Source: Camelimonas lactis (lineage in GTDB: Bacteria > Pseudomonadota > Alphaproteobacteria > Rhizobiales > Beijerinckiaceae). Taken from it: 64,000 nucleotides of DNA. The notes beneath the pieces are model-generated. The model saw only the letters and a list, made by a program, of their open reading frames with translations. It searched no databases and was not told the DNA's origin. This document shows, one piece after another, positions 41,784 to 52,900 of this stretch. How positions within the stretch are numbered: the stretch's first letter is position 1; every line of letters begins with the position of its first letter. The position numbers and the translations under genes are program-made. The DNA lies in assembly GCF_004342915.1 (NCBI RefSeq), contig NZ_SLWL01000012.1:1-64000 (forward strand), in the 5' to 3' direction.

Positions 41784-43775
41784 ATGCCGCCGCATGCGCC
41801 GCCAACGCCGGAGAAGCCCGTGCCCGATGCCAAGCCCGTCAGGAAGCCCGAAGCGCTATTGTCCGCGCCGTCCGCTCCGGCCCTGGGGCCGGTGACCCGG
41901 CGCGGCGCCCTGCTCGGGGCGGTTTCAGCCGCGCTGGCCGGCTTCTGGCGGGCCGGCGCGGCGCAGGAAGGCGCGCCGCCGCCAGCCGGCGCCGGGCCGC
42001 AATGGCGTCATGCGCTCTCCCTGATGGGGCAGCCGAAATATGGCGCGGATTTCACGCATTTTGACTACGTTAATCCGGCGGCGCCGAAAGCTGGCGTCGT
42101 TCGTTTCGGCTCCCAGGGGGGCTTTGACAGCTTCAACCTCGCCGTCGCGGGCGTGAAGGGGGAGGTGGAAGACCGGCTCACCCTGATCTACGACCAGCTG
42201 ATGGAGCCTTCGCTTGATGAGGTGAACACCGAGTATGGCCTGATCGCGGAGGCGGCGCGCCATGCAGGGGACTATTCCTGGGCAAGCTATCGTCTGCGCC
42301 CGGAGGCGCGCTGGCATGACGGGCGACCAGTCACCGTCGAGGATGTGATTTTCAGCTTTGAAAGCCTCAAGAAGCTGAGCCCGCAATACGCCGCCTACTG
42401 GCGCGATGTGACCGCCGTGGAAAAAACGGGCCCGCGTGAGGCGACATTCCGTTTCGCCACGACCGGCAACCGGGAGTTGCCGCAGATCGTTGGCCAGCTG
42501 CCGGTGCTGCCGAAACACTGGTGGGAAGGGACCGACGCCAGCGGCCGCAAGCGCGACATCGCCGCGACGACGCTGGAGCCGCCGCTGGGCTCGGGGCCCT
42601 ATCGCATCAAGGCTTTCGACGCCGGCCGCTGGTGCGAATACGAGCGGGTGAAGGACTATTGGGGCGAGAAGCTGCCCATCCGCGTCGGCATGCACAATTT
42701 CGATGTGGTGCGCGTTGATTATTACCGCGACATCACGGTGCTGTTCGAGGCGTTCAAGGCCGACCAGTTCGATTTTCGCACCGAGAATGTCGCCAAGAAC
42801 TGGGCCACGGGCTACGACTTCCCGGCGGTGCGCGAGAAAAGGGTGATACTGGAGGAGTTTCCCCAGCGCAGCAGCGGCGTCATGCAGGCGTTCGTTTTCA
42901 ATATGCGCCGGCCGCAGTTCCAGGATGAGCGGGTGCGCCGCGCCCTGAACTACGCCTTCGACTTCGAGGAAGTGAACCGCACGCTGTTTTTTGGCCAGTA
43001 CAAGCGCATCGATTCCTATTTCTCCGGCACGGAACTGGCTTCCTCCGGCCTGCCGCACGGCCTGGAGAAGGAGATCCTGGAAAGCGTGCGCGACAAGGTT
43101 CCAGCCAGCGTCTTCACCGAGGTCTACAAAAATCCCGTGGCCGGTTCGCAGGAGGCGTTCCGCGCCAATCTGCGCGAGGCGCACCGGTTGCTCGGCGAGG
43201 CTGGCTGGGTGTTGAAGGGGCGCAATCTGGTCAACAGCAAAACCGGCGCGCCCTTCGTCATCGAATTCCTGAGCTTCGATCCCTCGTTCGAGCGTTACGT
43301 CCTGCCCTACCAGAACGCCCTGAAGCGGCTGGGCATGAACGTCAATCTTCGTGTCGTCGACGCCACCCAATACCAGAACCGCCTGCGCGCCTTCGACTTT
43401 GACGCCGTCACCTTCCTGTGGCCGGAATCCCTGTCGCCGGGCAATGAGCAGTGGAATTTCTGGGGCTCGGAAGCGGCGAAACGCCCCGGCTCCATGAACG
43501 TCGCCGGCATCAGCGACCCTGGCGTCGACGCGCTGATCGGCAAGGTGGTTTACGCCACGACGCGCGAGGAGCTGGTGGCCGCGACGCGGGCGTTGGACCG
43601 GGTGTTGCTGCACCACAATTACGTCGTGCCGCAGTGGACCTACAATTTTCAGCGAACGGCGCGCTGGAACCGTTTCGGCCGTCCGCAGACCATGCCTGAA
43701 TATGGCGCGGCGGCGTTCCCGACCATCTGGTGGTGGGACGCCGCGCTGGCGGCGAAGACCGGCGGGCGGCGCTGA
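41784..43775 (+). CDS. yejA: extracellular solute-binding protein, family 5 (YejA-like)
   Basis: Periplasmic binding protein of the Yej importer, which takes up oligopeptides and microcin-type peptides. From ATG 41784: about 30 variable Pro-rich residues, then a signal with a twin Arg (TRRGALLGAVSAALAGFW) that might be Tat or Sec. The SBP_bac_5 domain shows LTLIYDQLMEPSLDE, RPEARWHDGRPVTVEDVIFS, GSGPYRIKAFD and YLFE-like segments. ATG codons at 41694 and 41583 are in frame but lack similarity. It heads yejABEF with 40 bp to yejB. Confidence 0.9.
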   Translation: MPPHAPPTPEKPVPDAKPVRKPEALLSAPSAPALGPVTRRGALLGAVSAALAGFWRAGAAQEGAPPPAGAGPQWRHALSLMGQPKYGADFTHFDYVNPAAPKAGVVRFGSQGGFDSFNLAVAGVKGEVEDRLTLIYDQLMEPSLDEVNTEYGLIAEAARHAGDYSWASYRLRPEARWHDGRPVTVEDVIFSFESLKKLSPQYAAYWRDVTAVEKTGPREATFRFATTGNRELPQIVGQLPVLPKHWWEGTDASGRKRDIAATTLEPPLGSGPYRIKAFDAGRWCEYERVKDYWGEKLPIRVGMHNFDVVRVDYYRDITVLFEAFKADQFDFRTENVAKNWATGYDFPAVREKRVILEEFPQRSSGVMQAFVFNMRRPQFQDERVRRALNYAFDFEEVNRTLFFGQYKRIDSYFSGTELASSGLPHGLEKEILESVRDKVPASVFTEVYKNPVAGSQEAFRANLREAHRLLGEAGWVLKGRNLVNSKTGAPFVIEFLSFDPSFERYVLPYQNALKRLGMNVNLRVVDATQYQNRLRAFDFDAVTFLWPESLSPGNEQWNFWGSEAAKRPGSMNVAGISDPGVDALIGKVVYATTREELVAATRALDRVLLHHNYVVPQWTYNFQRTARWNRFGRPQTMPEYGAAAFPTIWWWDAALAAKTGGRR

Positions 43776-43815
43776 TGACCGTTGCGGCGGCTGACAGGGG
43801 CATGGGGGCGCGGCG

Positions 43816-44904
43816 ATGATCGGATATATCCTGCGTCGCCTGCTGCTGATGATCCCGACGATTCTGGGCATCATGCTGATCTCGTTCGTGCTGGTGCAGT
43901 TCGCGCCGGGCGGCCCGGTGGAGCGGGTGATCGCCCAGTTGCAGGGCGCCGACGCGGGCGCCACCTCGCGTATCTCCGGGGGCGGCGGCGGCGATTTCGC
44001 CTCGTCGGCGTCGGCGGACAGCAGCTATCGCGGCGCCCAGGGGCTCGATCCGGAATTTATCAAACAGTTGGAAGCGCAGTTCGGCTTTGACAGGCCCGCG
44101 TCTGAGCGCTTTCTCAAGATGATCTGGGATTACGCCCGCTTCGATTTCGGCAAGAGCTATTTTCGCGACACGCCGGTGGTTGATCTGATCCGCGAGAAGC
44201 TGCCGGTGTCGATCTCGCTCGGCCTGTGGATGTTGCTGCTGTCCTACGCCGTCTCGATTCCGCTTGGCGTCGCCAAGGCGGTGCGCGACGGCACGCGCTT
44301 CGACGCCTGGACGTCGGTGGTGGTCATCGTTGGCTACGCCATCCCTGGCTTTCTGTTCGCCATCCTGCTGATCGTGCTGTTCGCCGGCGGCTCGTTCTTC
44401 CAGATTTTTCCGTTGCGCGGCCTCACGTCCGACAACTGGGCGCAGCTCAGCCTGGGCGGCAAGGTCGCCGACTATTTCTGGCACCTGGTGTTGCCGATCA
44501 CTTCCATGGCGCTCGGCGCTTTCGCCACCTCGACGCTGCTGACCCGCAACTCCTTCCTTGATGAAATCCGCAAGCAATACGTGCTCACCGCGCGGATGAA
44601 GGGTTTGACCGAGCGCCGGGTGCTGTATGGCCATGTCTTCCGCAACGCCATGCTGATCGTGATCGCCGGCCTGCCGGGAGCGTTCATTGGCGCTTTCTTC
44701 GCCGGGTCGCTGCTCATCGAAACCATCTTCTCGCTGGATGGCCTTGGCCTGCTGTCCTTCGAATCGATCATCAACCGCGATTACCCGACGGTGTTCGCCT
44801 CGCTCTACATCTTCTCCCTGCTCGGCCTGGTGGTGAACCTGATTTCCGACCTGACCTATGCCTGGATCGATCCGCGCATCGACTTCGCCGCGCGGGAGGC
44901 CTGA
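43816..44904 (+). CDS. yejB: microcin C/oligopeptide ABC transporter permease YejB
   Basis: Inner-membrane permease, 362 residues. The first helix (RRLLLMIPTILGIMLISFVLV) and the FAPGGP motif are typical, followed by a Gly/Ser-rich insert of about 30 residues (the SGGGGGDFASSASAD region) found in YejB. The BPD_transp_1 domain has five helices, with the EAA loop TARMKGLTERRVLYGHVFRN. Pairs with YejE; 3 nt separate the genes. Confidence 0.94.
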   Translation: MIGYILRRLLLMIPTILGIMLISFVLVQFAPGGPVERVIAQLQGADAGATSRISGGGGGDFASSASADSSYRGAQGLDPEFIKQLEAQFGFDRPASERFLKMIWDYARFDFGKSYFRDTPVVDLIREKLPVSISLGLWMLLLSYAVSIPLGVAKAVRDGTRFDAWTSVVVIVGYAIPGFLFAILLIVLFAGGSFFQIFPLRGLTSDNWAQLSLGGKVADYFWHLVLPITSMALGAFATSTLLTRNSFLDEIRKQYVLTARMKGLTERRVLYGHVFRNAMLIVIAGLPGAFIGAFFAGSLLIETIFSLDGLGLLSFESIINRDYPTVFASLYIFSLLGLVVNLISDLTYAWIDPRIDFAAREA

Positions 44905-44907
44905 CCC

Positions 44908-46100
44908 ATGGCCAGCGCCGAACCCGTCCTCTCCGCCGTCGCCGCGTCGCCGGTCGTAGCGCCCGCCATCGTCGCGCCGTCCCTGCCGCGCGGCCGCTTT
45001 GTCAGCCTGTCGCCGCTCAACCGCCGGCGCCTGCGCAACTTCCGCGCCCACCGGCGCGGCTGGTGGTCGCTGTGGATTTTCCTCGTCCTGTTCGTCCTTG
45101 CCCTGTGCGCCGAACTGATCGCCAACGACCGGCCGATTCTCGCTTCCTACAAGGGCGAGCTGTTGTTTCCCGCCCTGGTGCACTATCCGGAGGAGAAGTT
45201 CGGCGGCTTCCTCGCGGTCACCGACTATCGCGACCCGGTCATCGCCGATGAGATCAGGGCCCATGGCTGGATGATCTGGCCGCCGATCCGCTTTTCCTAC
45301 AATACCCAGAACCTCAATCTGCCGACGCCGGCGCCGTCGCCGCCCACCTGGCTGCTCAGCGAGGCGCAGTGCAAGGCGGCGGCGGAAAAGGCCGGGCGGA
45401 CGGTGAGCGGCAATCCCTGCCGCGACATTGAATGGAACTGGCTGGGCACGGACGACCAGGGCCGCGACGTGCTGGCGCGACTGATCTACGGCTTCCGCAT
45501 TTCGGTGCTGTTTGGCCTGTCGCTGGCGGCGCTGTCGTCGGTCATTGGCGTCGCCGCCGGCGCCGTGCAGGGCTTCTTCGGCGGCTGGACCGATCTGGTT
45601 TTCCAGCGCTTCATCGAGATCTGGACGGCGATCCCGTCGCTGTATCTGCTCATCATTCTCTCGGCGGTCATTACCCCCAGCTTCTTTGTGCTGCTCGGCA
45701 TATTGCTGCTGTTTTCCTGGGTGGCGCTGGTGGGCGTGGTGCGGGCGGAATTCCTGCGCGCCCGCAATCTGGAATATGTCCGCGCCGCCCGGGCGCTCGG
45801 CCTTGGCAATGGCCGCATCATGTTTCGCCACATGTTGCCCAACGCCATGGTGGCGACGCTGACCTTCCTGCCGTTCATCCTCAACGGGGCCATCACCACG
45901 CTGACGTCGCTGGACTTTCTGGGCTTTGGCCTGCCGCCGGGCTCGCCGTCCCTGGGTGAGATGCTGGCCCAGGGCAAGGGCAATCCCGAGGCGCCGTGGC
46001 TTGGCCTCTCCGGCTTCTTCGTCATCGCGCTCATGCTGTCGCTGCTGATCTTCATCGGCGAGGCGGTGCGTGACGCCTTCGATCCGCGAAAGGCTCCGGC

Positions 46101-46104
<4 letters not shown>
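44908..46104 (+). CDS. yejE: oligopeptide ABC transporter permease YejE
   Basis: 398 residues. A cytoplasmic amino-terminal basic stretch (LSPLNRRRLRNFRAHRRG) precedes the first helix, and a large periplasmic loop with the WNWLGTDDQGRDVLARL motif (typical of DppC/OppC-type permeases) follows. Five further helices carry the EAA loop VRAARALGLGNGRIMFRHM. It overlaps yejF by 4 bp (ATGA). Confidence 0.95.
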
Positions 46105-47759
<1,655 letters not shown>

Positions 47760-47921
47760 GGCAGGGAAGCGTCCATCCGCCGGTTGTCAGGCCTGCGCGC
47801 TGTCCGTGCGTCGCGCCATGGCTTCCGCCGGTGCGCCGTCGGTCACACCGGTTCCTCCCTCACGCCCGCGCCTGTTGCGGGCGTCCATGCCTTGCCGCAG
47901 CCGCAAGGGGGGCAATCGTCA

Positions 47922-47975
47922 GCCGGGCAGGGCTGTCTGACAGAACCGCCCGGCCGTCCATGGCGGGCGTTTCCC
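47922..47975. terminator. stem-loops between convergent yejF and zntA
   Basis: GCCGGGC (47922-47928) pairs with GCCCGGC (47948-47954) around a CTGTCTGACAG core. A second stem CGCCCG with CGGGCG (to about 47970) is followed by TTTCCC. Either could end yejF transcription; a T-run for the zntA side is not evident. Confidence 0.45.
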
Positions 47976-50300
47976 TCACGCCTCCCGCAACCGCAGCAGC
48001 CGCAGCGCATTGGCGGTCACCAGCACGGTCGCGCCAGTGTCGGCGAGGATCGCCATCCACAGGGGCGTTTCGCCGAGCAGGGTGGTGACCAGGAACGCCG
48101 CCTTCAGCCCAAGCGCGATCACCAGGTTCTGGCGGATATTGCCCATGCCGGCGCGGGCGAGGCGGATCAGGCTGGCGACGTCGCCGATGCGGTTACGCAG
48201 CAGCGCCGCGTCGGCGGTTTCCAGCGCCACGTCCGTGCCGCCGCCCATGGCGACGCCGACGGCAGCGGCGGCCAGCGCCGGGGCGTCGTTGATGCCGTCG
48301 CCGACCATCGCCACCGGGCCAGCCTGTTGCAGGCGGTCGATGGCGGCCAGCTTGTCGCCAGGCAGCAGCTCCGCCTCAACCGCGAGGCCCAGCGCCGCGC
48401 CGATGGCGGCGGCGGTGTGGGCGTTGTCGCCGGTCAGCATCACCGGCGTGACGCCAAGCGCCTTCAGCTCCGCCACGCCGGCGGCGGCGTCATCGCGTGG
48501 TTCGTCGCGCAGGGCGATGAGCGCCAGCGCCACGCCGTCCTCGCTGACCACCACCACGGTCTTGCCGTCGCTCTCCAGCTGCGTCACGCGCGCGTCCGCG
48601 CTGGCGGGCAGGGCGCCGGACTCGCGCGCCTGACGGGGCGAGCCCACCGTCACCAGGCCGCTGTCCAGCCGGCCGGAAACACCCTTGCCGGCCGTCGCCG
48701 CGCTGCCGTCCAGGGTGCGTGGAATGGTGAGCCCGCGCGCTTCCGCTTCGGCGATGATGGCGAGGCCAAGCGGATGGTTCGAACCCATTTCTACGGCGGC
48801 CGCCTTGGCGAGAGCGGCGTTGATCGCCGTCGCATCGGTCGGCGTCGCGTCGTCGCCGCCGGGCGGCGTCACGTTCGTCACCCGGGGTTCGCCGCGCGTC
48901 AGCGTGCCGGTCTTGTCGAAGGCGATGGTCCGCACATGGGCCAGCGTTTCCAGCGTTGCGCCGCCCTTGGCCAGCAGGCCGCGCCGGGCGCCGTTGGCGA
49001 TGGCGGCGGCGATGGCGGCGGGCGTCGAGATGACCAGCGCGCACGGGCAGGCGATCAGCAACACCGCCAGGCCGCGATAGATCCAGGTTTCCCACGGCTG
49101 GCCGGCGAGCAGCGGCGGCAGGATGGCGACCAGCGCCGCGAAGGCCATGGCGGCGGGAGTGTACCAGCGGCTGAAGCGGTTGATGAAGCGCTCGATCGGC
49201 GCCTTTTTCTCCTGCGCCTCCTCCACCATGGCGATAATGCGGGCGATGGTGTTGTCGGCGGCCGCGCTGGTGATGCGCACCCGCAATTCGCCAGTGAGAT
49301 TGATGGCGCCGGCGTAGATTTTGTCGCCGGCCCGGCGGGCTACGGGCGTCGACTCGCCGGTGACCGGCGCCTCGTTCATGTCAGAGGCGCCGCTGAGGAT
49401 TTCGCCGTCGGACGGGGCGCGGTCACCCGGGCGCACCACCACCGTGTCGCCCACGGCGAGCGCGTCGGCGCCCACCGTTTCCAGCGTCCCGTTCCTGTCC
49501 CGCAACGCCGTGCGCGGCACGACGTCGAGCAACGCCGTGACGCCGGCTCGCGCCCGCCCGGCGGCGACGCCCTCCAGCATCTCGCCGATATTGAACAGAA
49601 CGACGACGGCGGCGGCTTCCACCGATTCACCGATCAGCAGGGCGCCGACAGCGGCCACCACCAGCAGGGTCTCAATGGTGAACGGCGAGCCCGTCGCCGC
49701 CCCTGCCCAGGCCCGGCGGGCGATGGGCGCCACCGCGATGAGGGTGGCGAGGCTCCACACGGCGCGCGACCATGAAGGAACAATCCAGGCGACAACGAAC
49801 GCCGCCGCGACGATCGCCATGGCGAGCAGGGTCTGCCAGCTGCCCGCCGGCATCCATACCGGCATGCGGGCGGCGAACCACGACGGCGCCGTCTCCGGCG
49901 CATGGCTGTGGCCAAAATGGTCCTCGCCATGGTCTGCGCCATGATCCTTGCCATGGTCATCATGGGCGTGACCATGTTGATGCTCATGCTCATGAGCGTG
50001 ATCATGCCCATGGTGGTGACCGGGGCCGTCACAGCACGGGGCATGGGCGTGGGCCGCCGCATTCGCCGTGGCGCCAGCCGGCTCCGGCCGCGCCGCATAT
50101 CCCAGCCGTTTCAGCAGCGCGGCCACCTCGGCGGCGGCCGGTTGCGCCTCTGCCTCGATGGTCAGGCGCTGCAGGGCGACATTGACGGCGACGCCGGTGA
50201 CGCCGGGCAGACGTTGCACCGCTGTCTCGATTTTCAGCGCGCAGGCGGCGCAATCCATGCCTTCGACGCGATAGCGCCGGGTGGCGGCGGGCGCATTCAT
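47976..50300 (-). CDS. zntA: Zn2+/Cd2+/Pb2+-exporting P-type ATPase
   Basis: P1B-type pump, 774 residues. The amino-terminal heavy-metal domain has GMDCAAC near residue 14, followed by a histidine-rich stretch at about 78-125 with repeated HH, HDH and HEH (HHGHDHAHEHEHQHGHAH). The transmembrane metal motif CPC (IACPCALVIS) is near residue 416, DKTGTLT near 463, HP in SNHPLG, and GDGINDAPALAA near 666. His-rich insert plus CPC favours zinc or cadmium rather than copper. Divergent from the MerR regulator, with which it shares a regulated promoter. No signal peptide. Confidence 0.95.
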   Translation of the reverse strand: MNAPAATRRYRVEGMDCAACALKIETAVQRLPGVTGVAVNVALQRLTIEAEAQPAAAEVAALLKRLGYAARPEPAGATANAAAHAHAPCCDGPGHHHGHDHAHEHEHQHGHAHDDHGKDHGADHGEDHFGHSHAPETAPSWFAARMPVWMPAGSWQTLLAMAIVAAAFVVAWIVPSWSRAVWSLATLIAVAPIARRAWAGAATGSPFTIETLLVVAAVGALLIGESVEAAAVVVLFNIGEMLEGVAAGRARAGVTALLDVVPRTALRDRNGTLETVGADALAVGDTVVVRPGDRAPSDGEILSGASDMNEAPVTGESTPVARRAGDKIYAGAINLTGELRVRITSAAADNTIARIIAMVEEAQEKKAPIERFINRFSRWYTPAAMAFAALVAILPPLLAGQPWETWIYRGLAVLLIACPCALVISTPAAIAAAIANGARRGLLAKGGATLETLAHVRTIAFDKTGTLTRGEPRVTNVTPPGGDDATPTDATAINAALAKAAAVEMGSNHPLGLAIIAEAEARGLTIPRTLDGSAATAGKGVSGRLDSGLVTVGSPRQARESGALPASADARVTQLESDGKTVVVVSEDGVALALIALRDEPRDDAAAGVAELKALGVTPVMLTGDNAHTAAAIGAALGLAVEAELLPGDKLAAIDRLQQAGPVAMVGDGINDAPALAAAAVGVAMGGGTDVALETADAALLRNRIGDVASLIRLARAGMGNIRQNLVIALGLKAAFLVTTLLGETPLWMAILADTGATVLVTANALRLLRLREA

Positions 50301-50335
50301 GGCTTCACCAGCTGGTAATTTTCCACTGCCGACAT

Positions 50336-50366
50336 CACATAGGGCCTGTAGTCACTACAGGGTCAA
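50336..50366 (-). promoter_or_regulatory. MerR-type zntA promoter with 19-bp spacer and operator
   Basis: On the minus strand TTGACC (50366-50361) and TATGTG (50341-50336) are separated by exactly 19 bp, the overlong spacer that MerR-family activators twist into shape. The perfect dyad CCTGTAGT-C-ACTACAGG (50345-50361) lies within it. This is the expected zinc-responsive operator. Confidence 0.9.
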
Positions 50367-50375
50367 GAGGCGGAT

Positions 50376-50798
50376 ATGGCGGATTGCCCGGACAATGGCG
50401 CGTGGTCGATTGGCGAACTGGCGAAGCGCGTCGGCAGCAATGTGGAGACGGTGCGCTATTATGAACGCATTGGCGTGATGCCGCCGCCAGCGCGCAGCGC
50501 CGCCAACTATCGCCTCTACAGCGACGCCCATTTGCGCCGGCTGAGCTTTGTCATGCGCGCCCGGCGCCTCGGCTTTTCGCTGGAGCAGGTGCGGGCGTTG
50601 CTGGAGTTGTCTGGTCAGGCCAGCCAGCCCTGCGCCGGCGTGCACGCCATCGCCCGCGCCCACCGCGACGAGATCGACCGCAAGATCGCCGACCTCACCG
50701 CCCTGCGCGCGGAGCTGGACGCGCTGCTCTCCCACGCCCACACCGGCGCCATCGCCGAGTGCCGCATCATCGAAGCCCTGTCGCCGCGCGACGCATGA
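50376..50798 (+). CDS. zntR: MerR family metal-responsive regulator (ZntR-like)
   Basis: 140 residues: winged helix (WSIGELAKRVGSNVETVRYYERIGVM), dimer coiled coil, and an effector region. The first metal Cys of ZntR (Cys79 equivalent) appears in QASQPCAGVHAIA, and the last (Cys124 equivalent) in AIAECRIIEAL. The Cys pair of the metal loop is replaced by LL followed by SHAHTG, so the sensor geometry differs. It is divergent from zntA, with the promoter in the 75-bp gap, and likely activates zntA when zinc is high. Confidence 0.88.
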   Translation: MADCPDNGAWSIGELAKRVGSNVETVRYYERIGVMPPPARSAANYRLYSDAHLRRLSFVMRARRLGFSLEQVRALLELSGQASQPCAGVHAIARAHRDEIDRKIADLTALRAELDALLSHAHTGAIAECRIIEALSPRDA

Positions 50799-51046
50799 GG
50801 CTGCCGCGGCTACGCCGCGTTTACCATTCGCCGCAAGGCATCGGGCGACTTTGTGAACCGGCGGGGCCGCGTTGTATTTCTGCCATTTATTTGGCGCGAA
50901 AGGCAAAATGACGCCGTCACCAGCCGGGCGCCTCCCGGGCGGCGGCCGGTAAGAATTGATTCAGGACAATCCTTAATCAGCGCGCAACACCGCGTGGCTA
51001 GCGTTCCGCCCAAGCTGGCGATGGCCAGAGTTTTCGGGGGAACCAT

Positions 51047-51226
51047 ATGATTTTGCGCGGTAGCCGCTCCAGCTCCCAGCCGCCGTCCCGTCTCACGGCC
51101 TCGGTCATCGAGCAGTTGCTGATCGCCACGCTCATCGCCGTGGCGATCGTCACCGCCGTGGGCACCATCCGCAACAGCCTGCCCGCCGCTGTCCAGGGCG
51201 TTGGCGAAAGCTACGCCGCGCGCTGA
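51047..51226 (+). CDS. short single-helix membrane peptide resembling Flp pilin
   Basis: 59 residues with GGGGGA before the ATG. Starts with a basic, Ser-rich head (ILRGSRSSSQPPSR), then SVIEQLLIATLIAVAIVTAV, and a short tail (GTIRNSLPAAVQ). The helix with an early Glu (IEQLLIATLIAV) resembles Flp/Fap pilins (AIEYGLIAALIAV), but the Gly that precedes the cleavage site in Flp is Thr here. No tad/cpa genes lie nearby. It was probably missed by gene finders because of its size. Confidence 0.55.
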   Translation: MILRGSRSSSQPPSRLTASVIEQLLIATLIAVAIVTAVGTIRNSLPAAVQGVGESYAAR

Positions 51227-51416
51227 CCTTGCGGCGGAGCAGGGCTCCGGCGGCGGCCAGAACGATTGTGCCGCCGCGCGCGACGGGCGTAAGATGAGAC
51301 TGCGTTCCCGCATCACCGGCGACGCTCCAGACCTTTGATCAGGCGCCGTTCCGTTAGAAAAGCGCCCGTTGCTTTTGCCGGAATGGCTTCGGCCACGACA
51401 GCCAGGGATCGTTCGC

Positions 51417-52808
51417 GTGCCACTTCAACTGTTGCTTGCGCCGGAAGCGACGGCGCTTCCCATCTGGTTCGTCACCGCGTCCACCTGGACGGATATCGCC
51501 GCCGGCCTGCCAGCCAGCGCCCGGGCCTTCGCTGCTGCGCAGGAGTTCACGGGCGCCGCCGGCAAGGGGCTGTTGCTGCCGGGGCCGGACGGGGCCGTCT
51601 GCGCCGCCGTGTTCGGCGTGGAGGACGCCGGCGCCCGCCATGTCGATCCGTTCCTGGCCGGCGCGCTCTATGCCCTGTTGCCGGGCGGCGCATGGCGCTT
51701 CGCCAACGCGCCGCGTGATCCGCAACTGGCCGTGCTGGCCATGGCGCTCGCCGGCTACGCCTTCAATCGCTACAAGGCGTCGGCAAAGGTCAAGGATGTG
51801 GCGCTGGTGGCGCCCGATGGCGTCGACGCTGCTGAAATCGGCCGCATCGTCGACGGCGTCTTCCTGGCGCGCGACCTCATCAACACCCCGGCCAATGATC
51901 TGACGCCCGCCGACATGGAGCGGGCCGTGCTGAACCTGGCGGCCCGCTTCGGCGCGCGGGTGTCGGTCGTCACCGGCGACGATCTGCTGGTCAAAAATTT
52001 TCCGATGATCCACGCCGTGGGCCGCGCCTCGGCGACGGCGCCGCGCCTCATTGACATGGTCTGGGGCGAAACCGGCGCGCCGAAGGTGACGCTGGTGGGC
52101 AAGGGCGTCAGCTTTGACACCGGCGGCCTCGACATCAAACCCTCATCGGCCATGCTGCTGATGAAGAAGGATATGGGCGGCGCCGCGGCGGCCCTGGCGG
52201 CGGCGCAGATGATCATGGCCGCCAACCTGCCGGTGCGGTTGCGCGTCATCATTCCGGCGGTGGAAAACGCCATTTCCGCCAATGCCTTCCGCCCCGGCGA
52301 CGTGCTGCCGAGCCGCAAGGGCCTCACCGTGGAGATCGGCAACACCGACGCGGAGGGCCGGCTGATCCTCGCCGACGCCCTGGCGCTGGCGGACGACGAC
52401 GCGCCCGGGCTGCTGTTCGATTACGCCACACTCACCGGCGCCGCCCGCGTCGCCACCGGCCCCGACCTGCCGCCGTTCTACACGCGCGACGAGACGTTGG
52501 CCGCCGACATCGCCCGGATTGGCGAGGCCGTGAACGATCCGGTGTGGCGGCTGCCCCTGTGGGGGGCTTACGAGCGGCTGCTGGATTCGAAGATCGCCGA
52601 CGTCAATCACGTCTCCAGCGGGCCGTTCGCCGGCTCGATCACGGCGGCGCTGTTCCTTGGCCGCTTTGTCTCGCAGGCCGGAGCCTGGGCCCATTTCGAT
52701 ATCTACGGCTGGACGCCGTCGGCCCGGCCAGGAAGGCCGGAAGGCGGCGAAGCCCAGGCGGCGCGCCTGACCTACGCCCTGGTGCGCGCCCGCCATGGCC
52801 AAGGGTAG
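51417..52808 (+). CDS. leucyl aminopeptidase family protein (M17)
   Basis: About 463 residues. The M17 catalytic domain shows VGKGVSFDTGGLDIKPSS near residue 237, the MKKDMGGAAA active-site Lys and Asp, and the signature NTDAEGRLILADAL near 314. The amino-terminal domain (VDPFLAGALYALLPGG) is short, as in several proteobacterial members. I chose GTG 51417 because AGGGA lies about 8 nt upstream; TTG 51369 is an alternative. The NlpC/P60 gene follows 93 bp downstream and may share the mRNA. Confidence 0.92.
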   Translation: MPLQLLLAPEATALPIWFVTASTWTDIAAGLPASARAFAAAQEFTGAAGKGLLLPGPDGAVCAAVFGVEDAGARHVDPFLAGALYALLPGGAWRFANAPRDPQLAVLAMALAGYAFNRYKASAKVKDVALVAPDGVDAAEIGRIVDGVFLARDLINTPANDLTPADMERAVLNLAARFGARVSVVTGDDLLVKNFPMIHAVGRASATAPRLIDMVWGETGAPKVTLVGKGVSFDTGGLDIKPSSAMLLMKKDMGGAAAALAAAQMIMAANLPVRLRVIIPAVENAISANAFRPGDVLPSRKGLTVEIGNTDAEGRLILADALALADDDAPGLLFDYATLTGAARVATGPDLPPFYTRDETLAADIARIGEAVNDPVWRLPLWGAYERLLDSKIADVNHVSSGPFAGSITAALFLGRFVSQAGAWAHFDIYGWTPSARPGRPEGGEAQAARLTYALVRARHGQG

Positions 52809-52900
52809 GCGCATTCCCTGCACAATCTGGGCCGCCTGGACGATGCTTTGGCGCCTCCGTTCCCCGAGGCCGCCGTTTGCCCTGAGTGGTGGAGTTGCCA

